Below are positions 12,394-23,918 of a stretch of 64,000 nucleotides of DNA, one piece after another. Numbering within the stretch: the first letter of the stretch is position 1; each line of letters starts with the position of its first letter. Location of the stretch: NCBI GenBank assembly GCA_038087015.1, contig JASBNA010000003.1:806001-870000 (forward strand), written 5' to 3'. The notes under the pieces are model-generated. The model did not search any database and was not told where the DNA came from. It saw only the letters and a list, made by a program, of their open reading frames with translations. A program made the translations under genes and the position numbers. Source of the DNA: Cerrena zonata. Lineage: Eukaryota; Basidiomycota; Agaricomycetes; Polyporales; Cerrenaceae.

Positions 12394-12923
12394 TGACCAG
12401 TATTGAATAACAATATCAGCTGCCAATGCCTGTATATGTAGTATGCTAATTTCTTGTGATGTATCTCTACCCCGTTCACGACCATTATATATTCTTCCGA
12501 GACCATGACTTACATCACCCACTTGACTGATTGTAAGGGTCGGGGTTCGGAGAAGCCCTTAGGCGTTCCAGAATCCAATGCAAATCTTATCAGTGGTACC
12601 TAAGCCTACCTCGAATATTGCCTAGACTTTGCATAAGATTACAAGGGCTTTGGAGTTAAACTATGCCTGGTGACCTCTGAAGAGTCTGCAAACGCATGGC
12701 TGGCCGTGACGAGTCTCCTAAACTCTTCGAGAGTATGTCTCTCAGTTGATTTCACATGTGCGTGTGAAAAGCGGGTGCTGTTGCGGCCGGACATTAGCAT
12801 ACCGGCCAACTCAAGCTTAGCCTCCTTAAATTATTGGTATCTCGTCAGACGGTCTCTCCCCATCCTTACGCCTGTACCCCATATATTACCTCCCATCCTT
12901 TAACTGGTCTCGTCACCCTAAAC
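12394..12923. other. 0.53 kb intergenic (3' of PEF gene, promoter of acyl-CoA synthetase)
   Basis: No gene is recognisable. The frame of the acyl-CoA synthetase is open upstream to 12834, but the methionine at 12924 matches the usual start of the family better. Confidence 0.45.
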
Positions 12924-15769
12924 ATGCCTCTGCCCCAGATCCCTTTACCATTTCCGCCGAATGTCGACGTAAAGAAGCAGTCGATTGAGGTTCCAGGCAC
13001 TAAGCGTCCAGGGCAGACGGGTACGTGAATTACAAGCAGTGTGGAAACGTGTATTAATACCTTTGACCGCATAGGACATTACAGGAATGGTAATCTACTT
13101 TATTGACACGTACACGCAATGTCTAAACTAATATCTGGTTAGCTGCGTTCCCCTTCCTTACATTGGATACCCCGGATACCTTCCGTACCTTGCCAGAGGT
13201 ATTCGAGTCTGGAATCAGACGAAGTGGTAAAGATGCCCCGTGTCTAGGACACAGGCCAATAATCTCCGAAAGTCCACTCAAACATGCCGACCACTTTGTC
13301 TGGCAAACATACGGTGAAGTGGATGCTCGTCGAAGAGCCGTTGGTAGCGCACTCCTGAAATTCTTCAACGATGGTGTCATTACGGCCGGAGAAATGAAAA
13401 CAGTTGGACTTTGGAGTAAGAACTGTCCTGGTGAGTTAGTATCTCCTGCCATTTATGATAAATCTTGACAATTGTCGTTAGGTTGGCAGGTCGTAGATCT
13501 TGCGGTGCAAGCGTACGGATTCTGCAGTGTCAGTCTTTACGATACGTTGGGCAAGGATGCCGTAGGTGTGTACCCGTAGTTTCCCTCTCTTCTGGAATTA
13601 ATGCTAATGGTTTTCACAGAATATATGTAAGTCTCGTGCTTTATGTGGCAGACAGTACCTCAACCCAATTCTACAGTATCAACCATGCTGAGACTTCAAT
13701 CATCTTTGCGGCAAACCAACATATTCCTACCTTACTCAAACTGTCTCCTCGAACCCCTGGTATCAAGATTCTCGTTTCCCTCGACAAGTTATCACATCAG
13801 TCAAGAACAATCTTGGATGCCTGGGGACAAGAGAGGAATATTCAAGTCTGGGATTTGCAACAAGGTACGAACCTCTTTGTTCACAAACTAATTAAGTATG
13901 CTCATTCTACTTAGTGGAGGAATATGGTCGCAAGCATTTAGTCGACCTCCAACCTGTCAAGCCTGACCAAATTACAACCATTTGCTACACCTCTGTACGT
14001 GTTTCCCCAAAACTTCCTCGATCTGATGTCTCATCAGTGCTGTGTTCAGGGTACAACAGGCAACCCTAAGGGTCAGTCAAACTTTAATTTCAAAATCACT
14101 CCTGTGCCCTTTCTAACGCCAATGATCAGGTGCGCTTTTGACCCAGGGAGCTCTAGCCAACTCAGCCCACGCTTTGACTGTCGGGTTGGACATCGAAAAC
14201 ATTGTTCCTCGATTCCTCTCCTACCTTCCTCTAGCTCACATTTATGAGGTACGCGTCCACTTGTGATGGGTCACCCCTGCCACGGATCCTAATTCACCTT
14301 ACGTGTTCCTGAATTTAGCGTACTCAAGAGTTCCTTATGTTGGCTTTGGGCGGACACATCGGCTATGGCACCGGAGATCCGTTACGGCTGTTGGAGGATA
14401 TGCAACTGCTGAAACCCAATGTAATCCCAGCAGTCCCGCGTGTGCTGAACAGGATATTCCAAGCAGGTCAAGCTGCGGCTTCTTTGCCTGGTTTGAAGGG
14501 CGCGCTGTTCAAACGTGCTTTGGAGACAAAGATGCATCGTCTGAAGACGACTGGTGTCACTACTCATGCATTCTGGGATCGACTCGTTTTCAGCAAGGTT
14601 CAAGCGGTTTTGGGTGGTAATATTAAGATGATGGCTTGCGGTTCTGCGCCCATTAGTGCGTCTACAATCGAGTTCCTTCGTGTAGTGTTGGCATGTGAGA
14701 TCATTGAAGGTGAGCTTATTCCGCTGAATGTTATACCTTGATTACCGAACTGATCATGATTTTCAGGGTACGTCATGAATAGTATTCTTTGTAATTTTTA
14801 CAGATTATTCACGCATCGCGTTCTGCTAGTTATGGTATGACCGAAAACTGTGCTTGCATTACAAGAGGATGGCCGAAGGACCCAGGTGCTGGTGGCAGCG
14901 TCGGTGGTCCTCATGTCAACTGTGAAATCAAGCTCATTGACGTAACTGAAATGGGTTACTCGAGCGAGGACAAACCTAACCCTCGTGGAGAGATCTGTGT
15001 TCGTGGTGATATGTCCTTCGTCGGATACTACAAAGGTACCTGGTTGCAGATCATTAAATACACATGTCGTCTGACACAACCTTTTCATAGACCCCGAGAA
15101 TACGAAGAAGACGATCGATTCGGAGGGGTGGACACATACCGGTGATGTTGGTGAAATTGACGTCAATGGTCGTTTCAGGATTATCGACCGTGTCAAGGTA
15201 ATTATCTCGCATGTTCCTTGTTTCACAACCTCTCATTTCGACATCTATCTAGAACATCATGAAACTCGCCCAGGGTGAATACGTCGCGATCGAGCGTGTA
15301 GAATCCCTCTACTCAGCTGCTTCCGTCGTCTCCCAAATCTTCGTCTACGGTGACTCATTACAAGCTTACCTCGTCGCTGTCCTCGTTCCCGAACCCGTCC
15401 AGCTTTCCCTCATCGCATCCAAAGTATGGGGAACCAAGGTTGAGCCTGATAACGTCGAGCAGCTAGCTAAGGCTATCAAGGATCCTGAGGTTCAAATTGC
15501 CCTGAAGGCAAGTTTGGATGTAGAAGCTCAGCGGAACGGTCTCAAGGGGTACGTCATTTCTCACTTACTTCCCCTCCGTATCAAAATCCTAACTCGGTGT
15601 TCTTGTGATTAGTTTCGAACGCGTCAAGCGATTCGTCGTCAGCCTCGAACCATTCTCGGTCGAGAACAACTGCCTCACCCCTACTCTCAAAATCCGCCGC
15701 AAGGATGCGTATAACAAGTACAAGACCGAGATCGACAACATGTACGCCTTGGGCGAGCCCAAGCTGTAA
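12924..15769 (+). CDS. Long-chain acyl-CoA synthetase (Faa family)
   Basis: The enzyme activates fatty acids with ATP and CoA to acyl-CoA for lipid synthesis or beta-oxidation. The start at 12924 gives [20 protein letters not shown]. Conserved blocks in order are [27 protein letters not shown] followed by [20 protein letters not shown]; an intron-split [10 protein letters not shown]; the AMP-binding P-loop [12 protein letters not shown] (three exons); [93 protein letters not shown]; and [20 protein letters not shown]. The length, about 690 residues, is normal. Around 13 exons are needed, including one of about 10 nt near 13620. The protein ends GEPKL; the final PKL fits the loose peroxisomal PTS1 consensus, so a peroxisomal pool is possible. 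Confidence 0.93.
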
Positions 15770-16276
15770 ACTCTTCTCCAGTCTTTTTCTCTTTCTTCGA
15801 GAGAGATTTTTCCACTATACATGACGGGGAAGCAAACTGTTGAATGGATGATACTTACTTGCACGCGTTGTTCGGGATCTGGCCTACCTTACACTTCCAG
15901 TATATTTGTCTCTAACCTTGTACTAGAATACCGGAATATCCCTCTTAGTTGAGGTTTGTCTGCTTCGATCTTTTTTCTGCGTTCACTTTCAGTTTGGATT
16001 GGGGTGCGTCTGCGAGTTCATGATGTCATGATTTACGACGTATTTAGACCGATAGAGTGTTGACCAAAATACATTGTATATCTATGTACATACAGGTGAT
16101 TGTATGTCTACATACAACACTTTCCGAGTCGTGGTGTGAGCACCGTTCTAAGTACAGATAAATGATAAAAAGGGGGATGAGACTCGATTGCTGCTGTTGA
16201 ATGATGATGTCGATGCGAAACTTGATACCGTGAACGTGTATATGACCGTGAATAAAACCAAATAACCGTATAAACT
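15770..16276. other. 0.5 kb between convergent genes
   Basis: Shared 3' flank of the acyl-CoA synthetase (plus) and the MFS transporter (minus). It contains pyrimidine-rich and A/T-rich stretches fitting two 3' UTRs. No gene or structured RNA was recognised. Confidence 0.45.
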
Positions 16277-18295
16277 CTAAGAATCCCGAGATTCAACACG
16301 AGACGCCTTCATCCCTGCTCGATCTTCCTCGAAAACGAAGTCCCAAACATCGATATACCAGTCAAGATGACAACCCAGACATATCGTAGCATGATATGAT
16401 TCGAGCCCACAGAGAAACGCAAAGAGGGAACTGGCGAATGCTGGGCTGAATGCACGGGCGAAACATTGAGCGAATTGAGCGAGGCCGTTGGTTGCGCCGA
16501 GAGAACTGGGGTCTGGGGCGCTGTCTCTGACCAGGATCATGCTCACTCTGTGTGATGAGCAATATCGGAGTGAGTAAATAATAGTTTGGGATGGTGCAAA
16601 AGAGGAGACTTACGAATAAGCCAAACAAGCACTCCGAGCCAAAGCCAACACGATCCCAATCCCGATCCACACAAACGTCCTCGCATGCACATTAACAATC
16701 GCCCCGTCCGCGTCCATCATCAACCCCGATTGAGCAATCAGGTTGAGGCCGGGAAGGAGGACGAAACAATATGGCCAGATTCCCATGCAGAAATTGTACA
16801 TCTTTGCATGGTCGAAACGACTGAGGAGGTAAGGCATGCAGAACAGTTGGAGGCCGGCTGATACTGCGCCGGAGGTGGCGAGTGCGTAGCCGATTTGTGA
16901 TGCCTTCAGAAATAGGAAAAGTGAGAATGTAGACAAAAGATGAGGTAATGTAGAGACATACAGAGAATGCGAGGCCACCTGCTTGGACGGAAGAGTAGCA
17001 GAAGAGGACAAATACGACATCGAATGCTGTGTTTCTAGTGATATGAGTATGATCAGCTAACAATGCTAGGTATGTTTGAAGAATGGGAATGCATACATGA
17101 ACGAGAGGAAGCATCCACTTAAACACAGAGCCCTTATCGCGGGGATAGATAGCAAATATTTAATGCTAGCGGTTTTATGTGCCTTTTCTGGTGTAACGGG
17201 ATGACACGACGGCTGTTGGTCTGCGTCGATATTTTTGGGACGTTTACTGGGCAAAGTCTAGCACCGAAGAATATTCAGCACACCTCCGACGCTGCAGTGA
17301 GTGAGTCTATTACCTCTTGGAGACAGAAGAACCCTCCAATAGAGCCCAAAGCCGCAACTGCAGCCGCAAAGAGGGAGGGTAGGAAATAAGGGTGTGTTTT
17401 TAAAAGTTCCGAGTGCCCGAACCACTCAGGGAATCGTTCTACTGGATTAGGACAGCGTACCGCCTATTAGCGGCCTATAACAATGTATTAATAGCCAATT
17501 TGAAAAGCTAAACTGACAAGACATACCCGACAATTGCACCGAAAGGCCAGCATAGGCCATATATCGGGAATGCGATTGCTTGGTTCGTCGAGTCTGTGAT
17601 CTCTCCGAGAACAGAGTGGATAACGGCAATGTTACCAGAGAAGAAACCACCTGAAGAGAGGTGTTACAATTCAGAGTCACTTATGACAGTGATGATTGCA
17701 TACCCAGGGCGCGGGCAATGAGCACTCCGATTAGTGAGTTCGAGAGACCGAGAAAGAAACTCGTCAGAGCGATACCCGTAATTCCAATAAGTATGACCGG
17801 TCTACGGCCGATCTTATCTACGGAGGAATTCTGAATTTAATACTACTTGACAGGTTGTGCGAGGATGACCTACCAGAAAGCTTGGCCCAATGGTAAATAG
17901 ACAGCAGCTGTGAAACAGCGAAGCTGCTTTCCTATAGAAAGTCAATGTCTGTTAGTGTTAATTCCAATTGAAAGAGGATCGGTGGATCAATAGGACCCCA
18001 CACTCACCACCAAGCCACTGTAGAAACCGATTTTCGAATGGTCTTCGGTAACCTTCAGGTACTCCATCATTTCATTCACGTAGGGAAATATCTGTGTGAA
18101 TGCAATGGGATCGACGAGCCTGACCATACATAGTGAAGCCAGCTGGGCTTTGGGAAGGGGAGTGACCGCCTTGGAACCTTTTGGGTGGTGAGAACCTGAG
18201 GGCTCTTCCTCCAGTCCGGCCGCATCCTCGTAATCCTGGTACAGGAAGGGACGTTCCTCGTCATCAGTTGGCGAGGCTGGGATGCAGGCGGTCAT
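16277..18295 (-). CDS. Major facilitator superfamily transporter with an apparent late frameshift
   Basis: This is a proton-coupled or facilitative transporter with about 12 membrane segments. The start at 18295 gives a long acidic cytosolic N-tail (TDDEERPFLYQDYEDAAGLEEEP) and the first segment VDPIAFTQIFPYVNEMM. An MFS motif A-like loop, DKIGRRPVILIG, lies near 17800, followed by ALGGFFSGN and the characteristic YGLCWPFGAIVGPLIGG. A cytosolic loop follows SIGGFFCLQE. The C-terminal exon begins ILVRDSAPDPSSLGATNG, typical of fungal DHA-like transporters. At 16415-16417 the frame leaves the hydrophobic reading. With one base fewer the protein would continue FSVGSNHIMLRYVWVVILTG and stop at 16309; as written it ends in a non-hydrophobic tail at 16277. 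Substrate unknown. Convergent with the acyl-CoA synthetase. Confidence 0.85.
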
Positions 18296-18857
18296 GACTG
18301 AGAGGTGCGAGGGATGTCGCAGAGCGAGGAACCATGATCAAATGGGGTTGGGTCATATATAGCGCAGAATAACGCAAGAACATAGCGAAAAGCTCTGATC
18401 GTTTTTACCACACACGCATCTTTTACGTCTCTTGAGTGTGATCAGGTGTTGGAAAGCAACGGGTGGATTACTCTCTGTACACCTCATTCGTTTAGTGCAG
18501 TGATTTGCTTTTGTATAAAACGGGCTGGTACTGCTGATGCAGCTCGCTCTGCCCATGGCCTGTGAGTTGTTTTCGCTGACTAGGAGAATAGGCGAGAGCG
18601 AGAGTGAGTGTCAGTAAAGAGGTGATTTGGGGTGAGAAGGCCCGGCGTGCGGACCGGAGTCCATGGCACTGGAGTCGGAGGCCCCTGTGTGCGGAGGCTA
18701 ACCGTGTGGAGGGCCTGGGTAGGGCGAATGGTGCCAGTGGTAGTGGACAACTCGGTCAGCTTTCGGCCTTGCTCTTGTTTTCTTCTCTCCTTTCTCGCCA
18801 ACAGACGTAGCCGTCCACCGTTGCTCTATTCATATTCACGCTGTATAACTCCCGACC
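18296..18857. promoter_or_regulatory. Divergent promoter region between the MFS gene and a hypothetical gene
   Basis: The two start codons face away from each other across 562 bp. A TATAAAA sequence sits at 18514-18520 on the plus strand. The 100 bp before the plus-strand start are rich in C and T. The role is inferred from layout only. Confidence 0.4.
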
Positions 18858-19722
18858 ATGTCCTTTAATGCCCACGACAACATCGTCCTCGTAGCCCCTC
18901 GCCCGGTCCGTCTCGCTACTCCCTCTTCCTACACCCAATTCCACCCTGCCATCGTCCGCCCTCAGCCGCGAGCTGCCGTCCGCCTCGTCTCTGCCCCTCC
19001 TGATCCCGTCGATCGCATCAGCATTGGCGACGAGAGCGGTGAAGAAGACTTCAGGAATGAAGTAGTCTCATCAGAACGTGAATGTGCTTCCCCTCGCGCA
19101 TCTCCTCGGTATGTATTCAAAACACCCCGATGATCTCAGGTGATCATCGCCAGTCATCGTCCCTTGAGGCTCCAGACAGTCTGCCTCATGTTCTCTTACT
19201 CGATCTACTTACTGAAGTCATTCATTTAGGGCCAACTTCAACTCAGAGGCATTGGAGGAGTTCCTGTCGATCCTCCGCCCCTCTACATCTATTCTTTTCC
19301 CACCCACTTCTCCCATCCTCCGAACCAGGGCTGGTGTTGCTAATGCTTACTACTCCTACCGTCGTACTCCATCCAGTGTTAGCCCATCTGTTCCTTCCGA
19401 TGGCCTTGGATTGACTATCACAGACGACATGGACAAGGAAAACGACCTGAGCCCTTACAGATTCTTCTCCAAGGGCCCTTTAGGTAAGTCCCTTCGACTC
19501 ATGGTAGATCCAGTAGGTGTGAATAAGCAATACTTCTCTTCTTCAGCTTCTCCTATTGCCCGCCAGCTGACCCGCAACCCCTTCCAACGCCATGCGTCAT
19601 ACGACTCTGGCGTGACAAACTACATAACTGCAGGCCCAACCTCTCCCTCTCCTGTTGGGCATGCGCTCTCTCCTGCCGCGATTCCTCTTCCCTCTCCAGG
19701 TCCAGACGAGGCGGATCTCTAA
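18858..19722 (+). CDS. Hypothetical proline/serine-rich protein
   Basis: I do not recognise a domain. The start MSFNAHDNIVLVAPRPVRLA is in good context (GACCATGT). Exon 1 ends at 19108, and an intron with GTATGT to TTTAG leads into 19230, giving ANFNSEALEEFLSILRP. A second, optional intron at 19484-19546 (GTAAGT to TTCAG, 63 nt, a multiple of three) joins GPL to ASPIARQLTRNPFQR; retention would also keep the frame. The protein is about 220-240 residues, rich in Ser, Pro and Arg, with an acidic patch (GDESGEEDF) and no signal peptide or membrane segment. Clustered SP sites (TSPSP, ALSPAA, PLPSPGP) suggest a disordered phosphoprotein. It is divergent from the MFS gene. Confidence 0.7.
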
Positions 19723-20300
19723 TCTGGGCTGTCTCTCAACCCCAAAGGCACCTAGCTGCACTCTATACCCGTGGGACTTTGTACTGGTTCAGCAAAACAT
19801 GCAAGCACCGTCAAGTCCTGTCCACTCCTTTAACCACATACAAACAGACTTCCACCACAGAACCATGTTTACTAGCTCATGTATTGATCATGTCAGATTC
19901 TAGATACTTATACTATATCAACGACCCCCGCGTTTTGACGGTTGTATTTTCTTCTTCTTCCTTTGATAAAGTTTAAACGTTTTTGACTACTATCTCATAT
20001 CACCGCATCTCTTTTACTGTAACCTTCTTGTTCTCTCTGTGCTCTATTCCTTGAACCAATCCCACTTGTCTGCTATCCTCTCTTTTCTGTTTTCCACTTA
20101 TGATATTGTTGGGATGGTTTTTTGTTATTTTGATGAGAGTTGCGGTATATATCTATCTAAAGGGGGGTTACTTAATTGTCTATAGTCTCTCGAATTGGAA
20201 TCTTTGACTTTATTATCATCCTTGTGGGCCACTGAGATTCATTCTGGATATGATGGCGACCTGGGTATATGCAGTTGTATGCGTCTAGGGTCTCACTTTA
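19723..20300. other. 3' flank of the hypothetical gene
   Basis: Pyrimidine-rich and A/T-rich sequence without a supportable gene; likely the 3' UTR and terminator of the preceding gene up to the start of the tandem duplication. Confidence 0.4.
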
Positions 20301-20923
20301 GACTCTAATTCAAGCAACTTCAAATTCAAACCACGTTTCGTCGATCCCTCGATCAACTTTGAAGGCTGTGCCCCAAGTCAATCTTGTCGTGAGCGTTTCA
20401 GAACCACAGTGCCAACAAACATGTGTTAGACCATCAACGTTCGACTGCAGGTAGCAATTGGATATCTCAACAAGTTGAACTGTCTTCATAACAAACTCTA
20501 CTTTGGGCGCGGCGTCTTGACCTTCAGTTCCTGATTCCGACGGTGATTCTGTGCCGTCTATGCTCCATGACGTCCTCGTTATTTGTTAGGTGGGTGCCAG
20601 TTTTTCGCAAATACCGGCCCCCATATAGGTTCCCGTAGTAGTTTGACTGACATGATGGAAATGCACCCTTCATTTTGCTCGTGCAGTGGCTAGGAATATA
20701 TTTCATTGCATCATTTCATTGTCAAATGCAAGAATGATGATTCCGTGAAATAACAACGGAATCTAACGACGCTACCACCTGCCAGCAACTCGAACGTACC
20801 TCCGAGTCATGGTTCCGAGTCTTCTCATCCGAGTCTTGTTCCCAGGGTTATCATAGACAAGTTCTGAAGACGATGAATCCTACGCCTCTGGGTCGACCAG
20901 GTCTTGGATTAGCAACATCTTTC

Positions 20924-20938
20924 CACTAGGGTCTAGTG
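20924..20938. promoter_or_regulatory. Palindromic motif CACTAGGGTCTAGTG upstream of reductase A
   Basis: A perfect inverted repeat of 6 bp arms (CACTAG/CTAGTG) with a 3-nt spacer, 285 bp before the start codon. The same 15 bases stand 273 bp before reductase B, in flanks that have otherwise diverged. A binding site for a dimeric regulator is an inference. Confidence 0.45.
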
Positions 20939-21051
20939 GTCAAACTCAATTTCATATCCCGTGCTACTCCATTATGGTTACGCCATGCACGATAACATGA
21001 AATCGCATCCGTCATGTACACGACATAGTGCCTCATGGGACGCGGAACCGT

Positions 21052-21067
21052 CTAGTTCTTGAACTAG
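21052..21067. promoter_or_regulatory. Inverted repeat CTAGTTC-TT-GAACTAG upstream of reductase A
   Basis: Perfect 7-bp arms with a 2-nt spacer, located between the palindromic motif and the TATA box. I see no counterpart at the matching place before reductase B. Confidence 0.35.
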
Positions 21068-21090
21068 TGGTCTGGATGTGTAGGGGGAGG

Positions 21091-21099
21091 TATATAAGG
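21091..21099 (+). promoter_or_regulatory. TATA box of reductase A
   Basis: TATATAAGG lies 118 bp before the start codon. The same word with the same following context (TTGAAGGC) is found before reductase B, so it is conserved between the copies. Confidence 0.65.
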
Positions 21100-21208
21100 T
21101 TGAAGGCATTATGGCAGTCGACGTATCGGTGCTAAACCCTGTTCTCCCTCAGCTAGGACTACAACCACCCCAAGTCCAGCATCCCTAAGAGTTTTGGCTA
21201 TACTGACA

Positions 21209-22882
21209 ATGTCTTTCCAAACTCACAACACTGCTAAGCTCGGCGGACACGCCACTGACGTTGTCGTTGGAAAAGTTGCTGTATGTTTCTAATCAGATGT
21301 CCTCGTCTTGTCACTAACTAGACTGACTGCCACTGTCTTATTCTTAAAATTCTAGCATGGTCTTATGATGATGACGTGCGTGAAATCCAGTCTTTTAGTC
21401 CTTTTAATTTTTTACTCATCACCTGGTTTGTATAGATGGCGGGCTCAACCTGTCTCCGATGAAGAGGCCTTCGCTTCCATCAAGGCAGGCATCGACTCCT
21501 TAGCCCCTGGTGCAAAGATGTTCTTGAACAGCGGCAAGTCACCCAGCCTCGTATGGTCTCAAGCTCACTCCTAGTTGTTACTCACTGTTTTTTTTATCAA
21601 GGCGAATTCTATGCAAACGATCTAGGCACCGCTAACCTTGAGCTCGTTGCACGTTTCTTTGAGAAATATCCTGACTATGCTGACAAGGCCTTCCTTTCAG
21701 TCAAGGTTTGTGTTTTCCAAAACGGTCTTTTCCTCTCACCGAATTGAAACCCAAACTCAACCTCAGGGCGGTGTAATCCCAGCTACTTTCGGAATCGACG
21801 GCTCGTAAGTCGCGCGTCCTCTATATTTCATATCGCCGAGATTCGTGATTGATTTTCCTGTTCTCTCTACAGCGTCGAAAACCTACGCAAAAGTGTCACC
21901 AATATCAACGCCGTCCTTCGCGGCACAAAGAAACTCGACCTTTTCGAGTGCGCGCGCGTGGATGATAAGTTCACTATTGAAGATATCATGAAGACTTTGA
22001 AGCAGTTCGTTTCGGAGGGTTTGTTTGATTATATTGGTCTTTCTGAAGTTCGTGCAGAGACTGTCAAGAGAGCCGTTGCGGTAAGAAAATGATTGGTCCC
22101 ATTAGGGGCCTACTATTTAATGGGAACAAGTGACTTATCAGGATGCTAGGTCGCACCTATCGCTGCTGTTGAAATTGAGATCAGTGCATGGTCGTTTGAA
22201 GAGGAGACCAAGAAAGGTATAGTGCCCCCCCCCCCCCCCCCCCAAACACGGAACACGACATAATGATATTCCATAGTGCTTGCAACTTGCGAGGAACTCA
22301 GCATTCCTGTGATTGCTTATTCGTAAGATCACGATACCAACAAATGAGTTTATTTACTATATTCCTCCCAGCCCCCTTGGCCGTGGATATTTGACTGGAA
22401 GCCTCAAGAGTTCGGAGGATGTCCCAGAGGGCGACTTCCGTCGCGGGTTCACTCGTTTCAAAGAGGAGGTAAGCCTGGATATTGATCAGAAGTTTATGTA
22501 ATGCAACCTGATCAACACTGTCGCATATAATAGTACTTCAAAGCCAACTACGCCATCGTCGATGCCCTCACCACTATCGCCCAGCGAAAGAATATCACCC
22601 CCGTTCAACTTTGCATTGCCTGGGTCAGTTCGCTGGGAGAGAAAGTCATTCCACTCCCTGGTTCCTCGTATGTATCCACCATGCACGCTCAGGCTCACAG
22701 ACCACAAGTTAATCTCATTGTCATGCAGCAATGCCAAGCGTACTCTCGAGAATGTCAAGGGTGGAAATATCAAACTTACCGAGGAGGAGCAGGCGGAGAT
22801 TCAAGATATTATCGACAAGTTTGAAGTGAAGGGCGATAGATTTGGCGGTCAGGACCCTAAGGTCTTGCATCTTTGGGGATGA
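21209..22882 (+). CDS. Aldo/keto reductase A, pyridoxal reductase (Plr1/AKR8)-like
   Basis: An NADPH-dependent (beta/alpha)8-barrel reductase; the closest family I recognise is fungal pyridoxal reductase, which reduces pyridoxal to pyridoxine. About ten exons give [20 protein letters not shown], then HGLMMMT joined to [26 protein letters not shown] (catalytic Tyr in EFYA; Asn at the usual catalytic Asp position), [10 protein letters not shown] (catalytic Lys), [82 protein letters not shown] and [12 protein letters not shown] (cofactor phosphate-binding region). It ends DPKVLHLWG. All junctions have GT-AG borders and the frame is intact. It is followed 1.04 kb downstream by a close paralogue and then by a decayed third copy. 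One intron contains a run of 19 C. Confidence 0.9.
22225..22243 (+). repeat. Run of 19 C inside a reductase A intron
   Basis: A homopolymer of 19 cytosines sits in the intron after EEETKK. The matching intron of reductase B has no C run, only a short run of A. Such tracts are prone to length change and sequencing error. Confidence 0.9.
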
Positions 22883-23645
22883 GTATTGAACAGTTCACGT
22901 ATGTATTTGTAAATGATCTACACACACTGTGAGGGATTATCGATTATCACTCCAAGTTTGAGTTTATTATAGAGTCGCATACCACAAGGATTCATTCAGG
23001 ATTCAATTTGGACAGGTGTACGTGGAGGCGCCACGGCAAGTAACGGTATTGTTTGAGCTTATATTCTAATTCGAAGTGACTTCGAATTCGGACCACGCTA
23101 CGACATTGCAAAGGCGTGTCATAAGTCATCATGCATCAAAGTTCATTCTGGACCAGGATATCTCAACAAGTGGAACTTTCGAACAAATTCTACTTTGAGC
23201 ACGGCGCATTGGCCTTCAGTTTCCACATTCCGACGGCGATTCTGTGCCGTCTGCTGCAAGTGAACGCGTCACTTCATCGCGACCCACAACGCTGTCCGAG
23301 TCAGAGTCTCCTGTATTGGCAAGGTCGCCAGCCTGAGCTTGTTTACTTTCCGCAACCCAACTTTACCTTTGCAGTGGCTGGGAAACTATCTCAACATGTC
23401 GTTTCATTAATCATAGCACCGTTACCCCAATACGAAGGTCGGATGCAGAGTCATGTTGGCACACTAGGAAATGGGAGTGGATCATCTGAGCCGTGGCTGA
23501 CGCTACTACTCGGCAACGACCTTTACGGTGTCTCTCATCTTATCATATACTTAAGCGAGTTCAGAAGATGATGAATCCTGCCTCTCAGGATCAACCAAGT
23601 TTTGTCATTCCTTTGACATGGGATTAGCAACACTCTTTCAAGCTT

Positions 23646-23660
23646 CACTAGGGTCTAGTG
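23646..23660. promoter_or_regulatory. Palindromic motif CACTAGGGTCTAGTG upstream of reductase B
   Basis: Identical 15-bp palindrome to that of reductase A, 273 bp before the start codon and followed in both cases by GTCAA. Its conservation amid drifting flanks suggests function, or a recent common origin. Confidence 0.45.
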
Positions 23661-23806
23661 GTCAATTTCGTGTTACCGTAAACCATGACGGTATTGAATA
23701 ATCCATTACGATCACGGACATGATAAGGTTGCGTTCGGCATGTATACCACGTAGGGTCTCATGAGCAGACGTCAGTAGAAATCTCCGGCTTGAATGCGTA
23801 GAAAGG

Positions 23807-23815
23807 TATATAAGG
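23807..23815 (+). promoter_or_regulatory. TATA box of reductase B
   Basis: TATATAAGG lies 112 bp before the start codon, with the same downstream context as in the promoter of reductase A. Confidence 0.65.
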
Positions 23816-23918
23816 TTGAAGGCCTTATAGCACTCGATGTCACAACAAACCCTGTTCTCACCTTTAGCAACAACCACAACTACGACTTCTATTATCAAGA
23901 TTTCGAGTTGTACTGACA

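Larger units (their letters stand above)
20301..23040 (+). repeat. Tandem duplication, unit 1 (reductase gene A with flanks)
   Basis: This unit of about 2.7 kb corresponds to the one beginning near 23061. Matches include the non-coding flanks. Upstream, ACTTCAAATTC (about 20321) pairs with ACTTCGAATTC (about 23079), and GATATCTCAACAAGT and GATTCTGTGCCGTCT occur in both. Downstream, the TATGTATTTGT and GTTTGA..TTTATTAT sequences after the stop codons also match. The gene starts lie 2710 bp apart. Boundaries are approximate. Confidence 0.8.

Noticed and set aside
23131..23571. 146-codon open frame in the flank between reductases A and B
   Set aside because: It lies in duplicated flanking DNA, has no motif, and the matching part upstream of reductase A does not keep the frame open.
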